The notes beneath the pieces are model-generated. The model saw nothing but the letters and a program-made list of their open reading frames with translations, was not told the DNA's origin and did no database searches. Positions 34,613 to 43,486 of a DNA stretch of 64,000 bases are shown one piece after another. The translations under genes and the position numbers were made by a program. The stretch's first letter is position 1, and the number at the start of each line of letters is the position of its first letter. The stretch covers positions 372,001 to 436,000 of the forward strand of contig NZ_JAAOZF010000001.1 in NCBI RefSeq assembly GCF_011759705.1, in the 5' to 3' direction. Source of the DNA: Microbacterium ulmi (GTDB lineage: Bacteria > Actinomycetota > Actinomycetes > Actinomycetales > Microbacteriaceae).

Positions 34613-35194
34613 TCAGGCGCCCGACTCTGCAAGCTCGGCCCCCGCGTGCGCCAGCTCGGCCAGCGCCGCCTCGCTCGTGCCCGGGGCGACGCCCGCCACC
34701 AGGTCGGTGAGAACGCGCACATGCCGCCCGTGCTCGATCGCGTCGAACGCGGAGGCGCGCACGCAGTAGTCGGTCGCGATCCCCGTGACGTCCACTTCGA
34801 CGACGCCGTGCTCGTCGAGGATCTCCGAGACCGTCCGGCCGTCGTCCGTGACGCCTTCGAACAGCGAGTACGCGGGCTTGCCCTGGCCCTTCTTGACGTG
34901 GTGGGTCACGGCATCCGTCACGAGCCCGGAGTCGTACTCCGCACCCTCCGTGCCGCTCACGCAGTGCACGGGCCACGTGTCGACGTAGTCCGGCTCGCCC
35001 GACGCGAAGTGGCCGCCGTTGTCGTTGTCTCCGTCGTGCCAGTCGCGCGACGCCACCACGACGGCGTACTCCCCCGCGTGCGCCGCGAGATGCCGCGAGA
35101 TCCCTGCCGCGACGGCGTCGCCGCCCGTCACGCCGAGAGCTCCGCCCTCCGTGAAGTCGTTCTGCACGTCGACGATGAACAGTGCCTTGCTCAT
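34613..35194 (-). CDS. pncA: Nicotinamidase
   Basis: This 193-residue isochorismatase-fold enzyme hydrolyses nicotinamide to nicotinate in NAD recycling. The catalytic aspartate is in FIVDVQNDF (residue 9), the lysine in HHVKKGQGK and the nucleophilic cysteine in ATDYCVRASAFDA; the metal site is in SRDWHDGDNDNGGHF. It has a leaderless -10 box (TACGCT) 6 nt before its ATG and is followed by the M23-like gene. Confidence 0.94.
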   Translation of the reverse strand: MSKALFIVDVQNDFTEGGALGVTGGDAVAAGISRHLAAHAGEYAVVVASRDWHDGDNDNGGHFASGEPDYVDTWPVHCVSGTEGAEYDSGLVTDAVTHHVKKGQGKPAYSLFEGVTDDGRTVSEILDEHGVVEVDVTGIATDYCVRASAFDAIEHGRHVRVLTDLVAGVAPGTSEAALAELAHAGAELAESGA

Positions 35195-35503
35195 GATCCG
35201 AGCGTACGCCCGCGCGCGGGGACGTGCCCCGACCGGTGCATCGTGCGTCCACCGCCCGCTCCACGCGACGCGACCTCTGCCGGGCGACCTCTGCCGGGCG
35301 ACCTCGGCCGGGCGACCTCGGCCGGGCGACGATGGAGCAGCGGCAGGCGCCCCGCGCTCCCGAGCCGTGTCAGGAACGACGGAGGCGCCCCGCGCTCCCG
35401 AGCCGTGTCAGGACCGACGGGTGCGCCCCGCGCTCCCGAGCCGTGGCGGCGACAACGCCCGCACCCGGCGCCCGGGCCGGGGCGTCCATATGCTGGAGCG
35501 ACG
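35195..35503. repeat. Intergenic tandem repeat arrays before the DMT gene
   Basis: This 309-bp gap has no gene. CGACCTC-type 14-bp units (GGGCGACCTCTGCC and GGGCGACCTCGGCC) are repeated four times at about 35268-35331. A 38-bp unit beginning GCGCCCCGCGCTCCCGAG then starts at 35347, 35385 and 35423. A -10-like TATGCT (35489-35494) and GGAG precede the DMT start. The pncA -10 box is at 35201-35206. Confidence 0.85.
35201..35206 (-). promoter_or_regulatory. -10 box of leaderless pncA
   Basis: TACGCT on the minus strand, 6 nt before the ATG at 35194. Confidence 0.5.
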
Positions 35504-36451
35504 ATGCTCTCCGCCGCGCTCGCCCTCGTCGGCGCCCTGGTCTACGGCTCGGCCGACTTCCTCGGCGGGCTCGCGGCCAAGCGCCTCCGCTCCATCGTCG
35601 TGACGGCCGTCGCGGCGGTCGCGGGACTCGGGATGCTGCTGCTCGCCTTCCCGTTCATCGGCGGCGAGTGGCGCCCCGCCGACATCGCGTGGGGTGCTCT
35701 CTCAGGCGCGACGGGGGCCGTCGCGATCGTGCTCCTCTACGCGTGCCTCGCGATCGGGCCGATGAGCATCCTGTCGCCGCTGACGGCGGTCGTCTCCGCG
35801 ATCGCCCCGATACTGTGGGGGCTGATCGTCGACGGCGAGTCCCTGTCGCCGATCGCGGGCGCGGGCCTCGGTGTGGCGCTCGTCGCTGTCGTGCTCGTCG
35901 GATTCGTCCCGGGCGACGGCGTCGTGCGCCCGAGCGTACGCGGACTCGCGATGGCGATCGGCGCAGGCCTCGCGATCGGCGCGTTCCTCATCATCATCGA
36001 TCAGACCAGCGACGAGAGCGGCCTCGTTCCGCTCCTGCTCAACCGCGCAGTGAACGGCGCCATCACGTTCGGCGCCGTGGGCGTGCTCGCCCGCGCGGCG
36101 GTGCGCGCGGGCAGGACCGCGGCATCCGTCCTCGAGGCGTCTGGCGATGCGCCGGGTGCTACGCAGACCGGACACGCCGACCTCGAGCACGCGTCCGCTC
36201 GCATTGCGCTCTCGCGCACGCGCGCGTGGTGGCTCGCCGCGGGATGCGGAGTGCTGGATGCCGCAGCCAACGTCCTGCTGCTGCTCGCCCTGCGCGCCGG
36301 CGACCTGTCGATCGTGTCCGCGCTCACGGCGATGTATCCCGCCGGGACGATCCTGCTCGCCGCCGTCGTGCTGCGGGAGCGGATCGCGGCCGTGCAGTGG
36401 CTCGGCCTCGTGCTCGCCCTCACGGCGGGTGTGATGCTCGCCGTCGCGTGA
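35504..36451 (+). CDS. EamA/DMT superfamily transporter
   Basis: This 315-residue membrane protein has about ten helices in two EamA-like halves, with a hydrophilic loop in the middle (about residues 205-240). The start helix is SAALALVGALVYGSADFLGG and the last is AVQWLGLVLALTAGVMLAVA. The substrate is unknown; it is not closely similar to the DMT gene at the left edge. The ATG at 35504 follows GGAG by 5 nt. Its 3' end is copied four times downstream, which is the striking feature of this locus. Confidence 0.85.
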   Translation: MLSAALALVGALVYGSADFLGGLAAKRLRSIVVTAVAAVAGLGMLLLAFPFIGGEWRPADIAWGALSGATGAVAIVLLYACLAIGPMSILSPLTAVVSAIAPILWGLIVDGESLSPIAGAGLGVALVAVVLVGFVPGDGVVRPSVRGLAMAIGAGLAIGAFLIIIDQTSDESGLVPLLLNRAVNGAITFGAVGVLARAAVRAGRTAASVLEASGDAPGATQTGHADLEHASARIALSRTRAWWLAAGCGVLDAAANVLLLLALRAGDLSIVSALTAMYPAGTILLAAVVLRERIAAVQWLGLVLALTAGVMLAVA

Positions 36452-36655
36452 CCCCGACGGTCCGATGCTCGCCGTCGCGTGACCCCGCGGCCGTGCAGTG
36501 GCTCGGCCTCGTGCCCGGCCTCACGGCGGGCACGCTGCTCGCCGTCGCGTGACCCCGCGACCGTGCAGTGGCTCGGCCTCGTGCTCGCCCTCACGGCGGG
36601 CGCAATGCTCGCCGTCGCGTGACCCCGACGGTCCGACGCTCGCCGTCCCGTGACG
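36385..36655. repeat. Array of copied 3' ends of the DMT gene
   Basis: The last part of the DMT gene, including its stop, is repeated downstream. Copies of the CCGTCGCGTGACC end have stop codons at 36449, 36480, 36550, 36620 and 36651, so spacings are 31, 70, 70 and 31 bp. The two 70-bp units encode the last about 20 residues (VQWLGLV to LLAVA or MLAVA) and the stop. The 216-bp gap to the next gene is filled by this array. Confidence 0.92.
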
Positions 36656-36667
36656 TGGGGCCGCTGC

Positions 36668-37060
36668 TCAGCCTCGCGTGAAGAGCATCGTGAGCGACAC
36701 GATGACGGCTGCGATGCCGAGCGTCAGGAGCCCGACTCCGAGGAGCACGATCGACCGCACCGCCGGCGAGCGCCTCGTGAGCCGGATGCGGTCGTGCACG
36801 GCCGCGCGCGTGTAGACCTCGGCGGCGTCCTTCCCCGCCAGCGCATGCTCCTGCTCGTGCGTCAGGCGGGCCTCGCCGACACCGCCGTCGTCCGAGAACC
36901 AGCGCGCGACACGGCCGCCGTCGGCATCCTCGAGCACGACCGCCGTCGGCACCCAGACGCCGTCCGCGAGCTGAGCGAGCGAAGCGACGAGCAGGGCGAG
37001 GAGCCCTGCGCCGAGACCGACCCACGTGAAGACCTCGACGACGGCGTCTAGCGCGTGCAC
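36668..37060 (-). CDS. Hypothetical two-helix membrane protein
   Basis: This 130-residue protein has membrane helices near each end (VGLGAGLLALLVASLAQLAD and IVLLGVGLLTLGIAAVIVSL) with a soluble segment between that has a helical part (ARLTHEQEHALAGKDAAEVY). The GTG at 37060 is the only reasonable start. It is transcribed from the tRNA-Thr side. No family recognised. Confidence 0.7.
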   Translation of the reverse strand: MHALDAVVEVFTWVGLGAGLLALLVASLAQLADGVWVPTAVVLEDADGGRVARWFSDDGGVGEARLTHEQEHALAGKDAAEVYTRAAVHDRIRLTRRSPAVRSIVLLGVGLLTLGIAAVIVSLTMLFTRG

Positions 37061-37080
37061 CGGGCCTCCCGTGTGACGAA

Positions 37081-37105
37081 AACGGGCCGCGAAGCGCGAC
37101 CCGTT
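37081..37105 (-). terminator. Terminator of tRNA-Thr
   Basis: Read on the minus strand, AACGGGTCGCG-CTT-CGCGGCCCGTT is a strong stem-loop followed by TTCG, 5 nt after the tRNA. Confidence 0.75.
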
Positions 37106-37110
37106 CTCTG

Positions 37111-37186
37111 TGGAGCCACCAAAGGGAATCGAACCCTTGACCTATTCATTACGAGTGAATCGCTCTGCCGACTGAGCTATGGTGGC
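37111..37186 (-). tRNA. tRNA-Thr (anticodon CGT)
   Basis: A 76-nt cloverleaf including encoded CCA: acceptor GCCACCA/TGGTGGC, D-arm AGCTCAGTCGGCAGAGC, anticodon loop CTCGTAA and T-arm AAGGGTTCGATTCCCTT. Discriminator U. Confidence 0.97.
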
Positions 37187-37257
37187 GTGTGCCTGCTCCC
37201 GCATGCACGATCATCGATCTTACAGGGTCGGAAGGCCGCTCGCGAATCGAGCGCGGG

Positions 37258-38817
37258 TCACTCGCACCGCACGTCGCCGTCGGGCACCGTCCCGTCGATG
37301 AGGTACGCGTTGACGGCGGCGTCGACGCACGCGTTGCCCTTGTTGAACCCCGTGTGGCCTTCGCCGACGCGCGTGATCAGGATGCCGGACTCGAGCTGCT
37401 GCGCGAGCGCGACGGCCCACTGGTAGGGCGTCGCAGGATCGTTCGTCGTGCCGACGACGAGGATCGGTGCGGCGCCCGCCGCGACGATCGGACCGCGCAC
37501 GCCCGTCGCGGGATGCGGCCAGACCTCGCAGGGGTCGGGTCCGTCCCAGTACGGGGCGAACGTCGGCGCCTCCCTCTCGATGAGCGCCGCCGCTGCCGCC
37601 TCGGCGGCAGGGTCGATCCCGCGCGGATAGTCCATGCAGTTGTACGCGCGGAAGGCCTCGGTCTGGTTGTCGAGGTACACGCCGTCCTGTCGCGAGTTGT
37701 AGGCGTCGGCGAGCACGAAAGCGATGTCGGGGTCGCCTTCCAGCGCCGAGGACAGCGCGGCGGAGAGGTTCGTCCAGTTTCCGGGCGAGTACATCGCGAA
37801 GACGATCGCCGTGAGCAGCGTGTCGGCACCGAGCATGCGGCCGTCGGAGCCGCGGAGCGGCCGCGCATCGACGCTCTTCAGCAGGGTCGACACGTCGGCG
37901 AGCGCGTCGTCGACCGTGCCGCGGAAGGGGCACTCGCTGGTCGTGAGGCAGTCGGCCATGTACGCGCGCAGCGCCGACTCGAAGCCGATCGTCTGGATCG
38001 TGCTGACCTCCAGCAGCGACGTCGTCGGGTCGATCGCGCCGTCGAGCACGAGCCGCCCGACACGGTCGGGGTAGAGCTTCGCGTAGGTCGCGCCGAGGAA
38101 CGTGCCGTACGAGTAGCCGAGATAGTTGAGCTTCGTGTCGCCCAGGACGCCGCGCAGCAGGTCGAGATCGCGCGCCGCGTTCTCGGTCGTGATGTACGGC
38201 AGGATGCCGTTGCTGTTCGCCTCGCACGCCTCGGCGAAGCCGCGATGCGCGTCGAGGAGCTCCTGCGTCCACGCCTCCGAGCCGCGGGGGTTCACCGGGA
38301 CGTCGTACAGGTAGGCGTCCATCCCCGCCGTGTCGAAGCAGCGGACGGCCGTCGACTCGCCGACGCCGCGCGGGTCGAAGCCGATGACGTCGTAGGACTG
38401 CACGGCACGCTCGCCCACCATGAACTGGAGGGAGTCGCGGACGATCGAGATGCCGCTCGCTCCGGGGCCGCCGGGGTTGGTGAGGAGGGACCCGATGGGT
38501 GCGCCGCCCGTCGCACGATGACGGATGACCGACAGCTCGAGCTCTCCCCTGCCCGGGTCCGCCCAGTCCAGCGGTGTGCGGACGGTCGTGCAGTCGAACC
38601 CGTCCGTCGCGCACGCCTCCCACGTCAGCGTCTGTCCATAGAACGGCAGGAGCGCGTCGTCGACGCCGCCCGTGTCGGGGGCTGCCGTGGGCGGCGCGGT
38701 GGGGTGCGATGCGGGCAGGAGTGTGGAGAGGCACCCCGAGAGCGCGAGGGATGCCGCGGCGGCGAACGCGACGACGGCGACGAGGCGCCGCACGCGGCGC
38801 CGGGGCGTAGAGCTCAC
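37258..38817 (-). CDS. Secreted alpha/beta-hydrolase, tripeptidyl-aminopeptidase-like lipoprotein
   Basis: This 519-residue protein has a basic start, a hydrophobic segment and a lipobox (LALSGC), so it should be anchored outside the membrane. The hydrolase domain has SLLTNPGGPGASG as oxyanion region, nucleophile elbow LGYSYGTFLG and, in the C-terminal TAP-like part, the acid in TTNDPATPY and histidine in GEGHTGFNKGN. Relatives (SlpD/Tap of Streptomyces) remove tripeptides from proteins. The GTG overlaps holB by 4 nt (GTGA), so it is translationally coupled to a replication gene. Confidence 0.9.
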   Translation of the reverse strand: MSSTPRRRVRRLVAVVAFAAAASLALSGCLSTLLPASHPTAPPTAAPDTGGVDDALLPFYGQTLTWEACATDGFDCTTVRTPLDWADPGRGELELSVIRHRATGGAPIGSLLTNPGGPGASGISIVRDSLQFMVGERAVQSYDVIGFDPRGVGESTAVRCFDTAGMDAYLYDVPVNPRGSEAWTQELLDAHRGFAEACEANSNGILPYITTENAARDLDLLRGVLGDTKLNYLGYSYGTFLGATYAKLYPDRVGRLVLDGAIDPTTSLLEVSTIQTIGFESALRAYMADCLTTSECPFRGTVDDALADVSTLLKSVDARPLRGSDGRMLGADTLLTAIVFAMYSPGNWTNLSAALSSALEGDPDIAFVLADAYNSRQDGVYLDNQTEAFRAYNCMDYPRGIDPAAEAAAAALIEREAPTFAPYWDGPDPCEVWPHPATGVRGPIVAAGAAPILVVGTTNDPATPYQWAVALAQQLESGILITRVGEGHTGFNKGNACVDAAVNAYLIDGTVPDGDVRCE

Positions 38818-40001
38818 GGGATCCTTCCGCTCGCGACAGTCACGAGCATGCTCTCGAGTGCGAGGGCGGGTGCGACGTTCTGGTCGAGGTTTCGCCGCGT
38901 CTCGGCGATGCGGTCGAGCACCGTCAAGGTGCGCTCGGGCGTCCACGCGTCGGCGAGCGCGCGCAGGTCGACCTCGAGCTCGCGATTGATGAGGTCGTCC
39001 TCCCGTCCGAACTGCAGCACGACGACATCGCGGAACATCGACTGCAGATCGGTCAGCACCCGGTCGATGCCATCGCGCAGGCTTCGCGTCGCGCGGCGCT
39101 TCTGATCGTCGTCGAGCGCCGAGAGCTGCGACCTCACGGCGGGCGGCACGGCCGCCCCCTCGGCGATGCCGAGAGTGCGCAGCAGGCTCGCTCGTTCGGC
39201 GTCGTCGCGCTCAGCTGTGAGGGCTCTCGCATCGTCGGTCGCGGCCTGGACGATGCGGCCGGCCACCTCGACCGCGTCGCCGACACCGCGCACGCGGAGA
39301 ACGCCGCGCAGCGTCTCGTCTCGTCGTCCGCGGGCCGCGGCATCCGTCGCGAGCCGCTGCGCCATTCCGATGTGACGCTGAGCGTGCCGTGCGGACTGCT
39401 CGGCGATCGCCTCGTCGACGCCCGTGCGGGCCGCGATGAGTCGTGCGACATCGGCGATCTCAGGATCGCGCAGCCGCAGCGTGCGCACCCGGGAGCGGAT
39501 CGTGGGCAGCAGGTCTGCGTCGCTCGGCGCGCACAGCACCCACACTGTGCGCTCGGGCGGCTCTTCGAGCGCCTTCAGGAGCACGTTGGAGGTGCGCTCG
39601 GCCATGCGATCCGCATCCTCCATCACGATGACGCGGTACCTCCCGAGCGAGGGCGCGAAGTAGGAGCGCTCGACGAGGGCGCGCGCGTCTTTGATCGAGA
39701 TGATGACGCCCTCCGTGCGCAGCGCCGTCAGATCGGGGTGCGTGCCCGCGAGGACCTGGCGCATCGCGAGCCGGTCTCCCGGCTCGGCGATGAGCGCCGC
39801 CGCGAACGCGTACGCGAGAGTCGAGCGGCCCGAGCCCGGGGGTCCTGTGATGAGCCACGCGTGGGTCATGCTCGCGGGGTCGGATGCCGCGGCCTGCAGC
39901 GCCTCGACGGCGACGTCCTGACCCCACACGGCGCCCCACGGGAGCGCGACGTCGGCATCGGCGGTCGAACCGGCGCGCTCGGTGCTGGCGACGGCATCCA
40001 T
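38814..40001 (-). CDS. holB: DNA polymerase III delta-prime subunit
   Basis: This 395-residue AAA+ clamp-loader subunit has the Walker-A-like GPPGSGRST (about 53-61), sensor region VIVMEDADRM, the SNVLLKALEEPPERTVWVL segment and DLLPTIRSRVRTL. The usual GKT lysine is replaced by Arg, in keeping with delta-prime being a stator that need not hydrolyse ATP. It lies 10 nt after tmk, and TAGGCT 7 nt before its ATG could add a leaderless promoter. Confidence 0.93.
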   Translation of the reverse strand: MDAVASTERAGSTADADVALPWGAVWGQDVAVEALQAAASDPASMTHAWLITGPPGSGRSTLAYAFAAALIAEPGDRLAMRQVLAGTHPDLTALRTEGVIISIKDARALVERSYFAPSLGRYRVIVMEDADRMAERTSNVLLKALEEPPERTVWVLCAPSDADLLPTIRSRVRTLRLRDPEIADVARLIAARTGVDEAIAEQSARHAQRHIGMAQRLATDAAARGRRDETLRGVLRVRGVGDAVEVAGRIVQAATDDARALTAERDDAERASLLRTLGIAEGAAVPPAVRSQLSALDDDQKRRATRSLRDGIDRVLTDLQSMFRDVVVLQFGREDDLINRELEVDLRALADAWTPERTLTVLDRIAETRRNLDQNVAPALALESMLVTVASGRIP

Positions 40002-40008
40002 GTCGATC

Positions 40009-40014
40009 AGCCTA
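40009..40014 (-). promoter_or_regulatory. -10 box of holB overlapping tmk stop
   Basis: TAGGCT on the minus strand, 7 nt before the ATG at 40001. It overlaps the end of tmk. Confidence 0.45.
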
Positions 40015-40665
40015 ACCGCGCCCGCCGACGCTCTCCCCGAGCAGGCGGGCGACGCGAGAACGGATGCGGGCTGCCAGCTCGGCCGCCGGCTGCGCCGCGT
40101 CGAGCACGAGGAAGCGGTCCGGCTCGGCCTGCGCGAGAGCGAGGAACTCGGCCCGCACGCGGTCGTGGAACGCCGACTCCTCCGCCTCGAGCCGGTCGAA
40201 CGGCTTGTCGGCCGCGTCGAGGCGCTCCCGCGCCCTGGCGTGGTCGAGGTCGAGCAGCACCGTCAGGTCGGGAAGGAGCCCGTCGGTCGCCCACAGCGAG
40301 AGCTCGCGCACTTCGTCGCGCCCGAGCACGCGGCCCGCGCCCTGATAGGAGACGGACGAGTCGAGATAGCGATCCTGGATCACGACGTCGCCGCGGTCGA
40401 GCGCGGGGCGCACGACGGTCTCGACGTGGTGCGCCCGGTCGGCGGCGTACAGGAGCGCCTCCGCGCGGGGGGCGACCTCGCCACGGTGGTGCAGCACGAT
40501 GTCGCGGATCAGCACGCCGACCTCCGTGCCCCCGGGTTCGCGCGTGCGCACGACCGTGCGCCCCTCCCCCGCGAGCCACTCGTGCAGCAGGGCCGCCTGC
40601 GTCGTCTTGCCCACGCCGTCGCCGCCTTCGAGCGTGACGAACAGTCCGGCGTGCGGCCGCGTCAC
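40012..40665 (-). CDS. tmk: Thymidylate kinase
   Basis: This 217-residue kinase makes dTDP from dTMP. P-loop LEGGDGVGKTTQ (about residues 11-22), TREPGGTEVG, the DRYLDSSVSYQGAGR lid/DR(Y/H) segment and a LLDLDHARARERLDAAD C-terminal motif are all present. The GTG at 40665 overlaps the topA stop by 4 nt. It sits between topA and holB in a coupled replication and nucleotide operon typical of actinobacteria. Confidence 0.96.
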   Translation of the reverse strand: MTRPHAGLFVTLEGGDGVGKTTQAALLHEWLAGEGRTVVRTREPGGTEVGVLIRDIVLHHRGEVAPRAEALLYAADRAHHVETVVRPALDRGDVVIQDRYLDSSVSYQGAGRVLGRDEVRELSLWATDGLLPDLTVLLDLDHARARERLDAADKPFDRLEAEESAFHDRVRAEFLALAQAEPDRFLVLDAAQPAAELAARIRSRVARLLGESVGGRG

Positions 40666-43394
40666 TTCTTCGCCGGGGTCTTGCGCGTGGTCGTCGTGGC
40701 CCGTCGCGTCGTCGTGCGCTTGGGCGCAGGACCCTTCGCCCGCTTGTCGGCGAGCATCTGCACGGCGATCTCGAACGTGATGTCGTCGGGCGTCTGCCCT
40801 CGCGGGATCGTCACGTTCGTCGTGCCGTCGGTCACGTACGCACCGAAACGGCCGTCCTTGACCCTGATCGGCTTGCCGCTGACGGGGTCGGCCTCGAACT
40901 CCTTGAGAGCGCTCGTCGCGCCGCGAGCCCCGTACTTGGGCTGCGCGTAGATGGCGAGCGCCTCCTCGAGCGTGATGTCGAGCAGCTGCTGCTCGCTCTG
41001 CAGCGTCCGCGAGTCCGTGCCCTTCTTGAGGTAGGGCCCGTACCGGCCGTTCTGGGCCGTGATGGGCTCGCCCGACTCGGGATCGAGACCGACCGTGCGG
41101 GGCAGCGCGAACAGCTGGAGGGCCGTCTCGAGCTCGATCGTCTCGGGCGACATCGACTTGAACAGCGAGGCACGGCGCGGCTTGGGCGCGGCATCCTTCT
41201 TCGCCGCGCTCTTCGCAGCGGTGCCCCGCTTGGCTGCTGCGCCCGTCTTGGGCGCTTCGACGATCTCGCCCGTGTCGGGGTCGACCGCGACGGGCTCTGC
41301 GGGGAGGGCCTCTTCGAGGTACGGCCCGAACCGGCCGTCCTTCACGACGATGAGCAGGCCCGTCTCGGGGTTCTCGCCCAGCACGCGGTCGCCGCCGATC
41401 GGCGCGTCGATGAGCTCCTGCGCCTTCTCGGGCGTGAGCTCGTCCGGGGCGAGATCGTCGGGGATGTTGACGCGGCGGGGGTCGGCATCCGGGTTCTGCG
41501 CGTCCGTCACCTCGAGGTACGGGCCGTACCGGCCGATGCGCAGCGTGACTCCCTCCGAGATGCGCGTCGAGTTGAGGTCGCGCGCGTCGATCTCGCCGAG
41601 GTTGTCGACGACCTGACGAAGCCCCACCTGGTCGCCGGACCCGAAATAGAAGGAGCGCAGCCACTCGACGCGGTTCTGCTCGCCCCGCGCGATCGCGTCG
41701 AGATCGTCCTCGAGGGCGGCCGTGAAGTCGTAGTCGACGAGGTCGGCGAAGTGCTGCTCGAGCAGCCGCACGACGCTGAATGCGATCCAGCTCGGCACGA
41801 GCGCCTGGCCGCGCTTGGTGACATACCCGCGATCGAGGATCGTGTCGATGATGCTCGCGAACGTCGACGGGCGGCCGATGCCCTTCTCCTCGAGCGCCTT
41901 CACGAGCGAGGCCTCGGTGTAGCGGGGCTTGGGGTTGGTCGCGTGGCCCTTCGGCTCGACCTCGTCGAGGCGGACGACGTCGCCGACCGCGAGGATCGGC
42001 AGCGACTGCTCCTCGACCTTGTCGGAGTCGCCGCGCTTCTCGTCGCGCCCCTCCTCGTAGGCCTCCATGAAGCCCTTGAAGGTGTAGACGGTTCCGGATG
42101 CCGTGAACTCCGCTGTGCGCCCACCCGCGTCGACGGCGATCGTGACGGTCGTCGTCTCGTACTTCGCGTCGGACATCTGGCTCGCGAGCGTGCGCTTCCA
42201 GATCATGTCGTACAGGCGCATCTCGTCGCGGTCGAGCTGAGCCGAGACCTCCGACGGCACGCGGAACGTCTCGCCCGAGGGGCGGATCGCCTCATGCGCC
42301 TCCTGCGCGTTCTTGCTCTTGCTCTTGTACAGACGCGGCTGCAGCGGCACGGCCTGCGCGCCGTAGAGCTCGACGGCCTGTGCACGGGCCGCCTCGATCG
42401 CCTGCTGCGACAGCGACTGCGAGTCGGTGCGCATATAGGTGATGTAGCCCTTCTCGTAGAGTCGCTGCGCGACGCTCATGGCGTGCTTGGCGCTCATCGA
42501 GAGCTTTCTGCCGGCTTCCTGCTGCATCGTCGACGTCGTGAACGGCGCGCCGGGCCGGCGCGTGCCCGGCTTCGCCTCGACCGCCGACACGGTTCCGGAT
42601 GCCGCGACCGCCACCTGGTCGGCCAGTTCGCGCGCCGCCTGCTCGTCGAGCACGACGACGGCCTTCTTGAGCTCGCCGCGGTCGTCGAAGTCGGCGCCGC
42701 GCGCGACGGCGGCTCCGGCGAGGCGGGCGAGCTGGACCCCGAAGGAGTCGGACTCCTTCGCGGCCTGCGCGACGACATCCCAGTACGACGCGGAGACGAA
42801 CGCCATGCGCTCGCGCTCGCGGTCGACGACGAGGCGCGTCGCCGCGGACTGCACGCGGCCGGCCGACAGCCCCTGCTGCACCTTGACCCACAGGACGGGT
42901 GAGACGTCCCACCCGTACAGGCGATCCAGGATGCGCCGCGTCTCCTGCGCGTCGACGAGCGAGAGGTCGAGATCGCGCGTGTCGTCGACGGCGGCGCGGA
43001 TCGCGTCCTTCGTGATCTCGTGGAACACCATCCGCTTGACGGGGATCTTCGGCTTGAGGGTCTCGAGGAGATGCCACGCGATGGCTTCGCCCTCGCGGTC
43101 TTCATCGGTTGCGAGGAAGAGCTCGTCGGCGCCCTTGAGGGCGCGCTTCAGCTCGGCGACGGTCTTCTTGCCGCGCTCCGACTCGACGTAGTAGGGGGCG
43201 AAGTCGTTCTCGATGTCGATCGAGTACTTGCCCACGGACGTCTTCTTGAGCTCGGCCGGAATCGCCTTGCGGTCGGCGAGGTCACGGATGTGGCCCACCG
43301 AGCTGAGAACCTCGTAGCCATCGCCGAGGTACCCCTGGATCGACTTCATCTTCGTCGGTGACTCGACGATGACGAGCTTCTTGCCTTCTGCCAA
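40662..43394 (-). CDS. topA: DNA topoisomerase I
   Basis: This 910-residue type IA topoisomerase relaxes negative supercoils. The Toprim domain starts KKLVIVESPTKMKSIQGYLG, the catalytic tyrosine is in GYITYMRTDS (about residue 320), and the C-terminal third has at least four GRYGPYL-type repeats without zinc-binding cysteines, then a lysine-rich tail ending TTRKTPAKK. The TTG at 43394 is chosen because AAAGGAC lies 7 nt upstream and the protein core starts at once. The gene heads the topA-tmk-holB chain. Confidence 0.96.
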   Translation of the reverse strand: MAEGKKLVIVESPTKMKSIQGYLGDGYEVLSSVGHIRDLADRKAIPAELKKTSVGKYSIDIENDFAPYYVESERGKKTVAELKRALKGADELFLATDEDREGEAIAWHLLETLKPKIPVKRMVFHEITKDAIRAAVDDTRDLDLSLVDAQETRRILDRLYGWDVSPVLWVKVQQGLSAGRVQSAATRLVVDRERERMAFVSASYWDVVAQAAKESDSFGVQLARLAGAAVARGADFDDRGELKKAVVVLDEQAARELADQVAVAASGTVSAVEAKPGTRRPGAPFTTSTMQQEAGRKLSMSAKHAMSVAQRLYEKGYITYMRTDSQSLSQQAIEAARAQAVELYGAQAVPLQPRLYKSKSKNAQEAHEAIRPSGETFRVPSEVSAQLDRDEMRLYDMIWKRTLASQMSDAKYETTTVTIAVDAGGRTAEFTASGTVYTFKGFMEAYEEGRDEKRGDSDKVEEQSLPILAVGDVVRLDEVEPKGHATNPKPRYTEASLVKALEEKGIGRPSTFASIIDTILDRGYVTKRGQALVPSWIAFSVVRLLEQHFADLVDYDFTAALEDDLDAIARGEQNRVEWLRSFYFGSGDQVGLRQVVDNLGEIDARDLNSTRISEGVTLRIGRYGPYLEVTDAQNPDADPRRVNIPDDLAPDELTPEKAQELIDAPIGGDRVLGENPETGLLIVVKDGRFGPYLEEALPAEPVAVDPDTGEIVEAPKTGAAAKRGTAAKSAAKKDAAPKPRRASLFKSMSPETIELETALQLFALPRTVGLDPESGEPITAQNGRYGPYLKKGTDSRTLQSEQQLLDITLEEALAIYAQPKYGARGATSALKEFEADPVSGKPIRVKDGRFGAYVTDGTTNVTIPRGQTPDDITFEIAVQMLADKRAKGPAPKRTTTRRATTTTRKTPAKK

Positions 43395-43486
43395 CGGGGC
43401 GTCCTTTCTTCGATGCACACCATACACACCGGTCATGCAAGAGGCGCTGTGAGGATGAGGACCCGCAACGCCGCGACCGCCTCCGG

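Noticed and set aside
37111..37186. tRNA-Thr as attachment site of an element
   Set aside because: No integrase, no repeat of the tRNA end and ordinary core genes follow.
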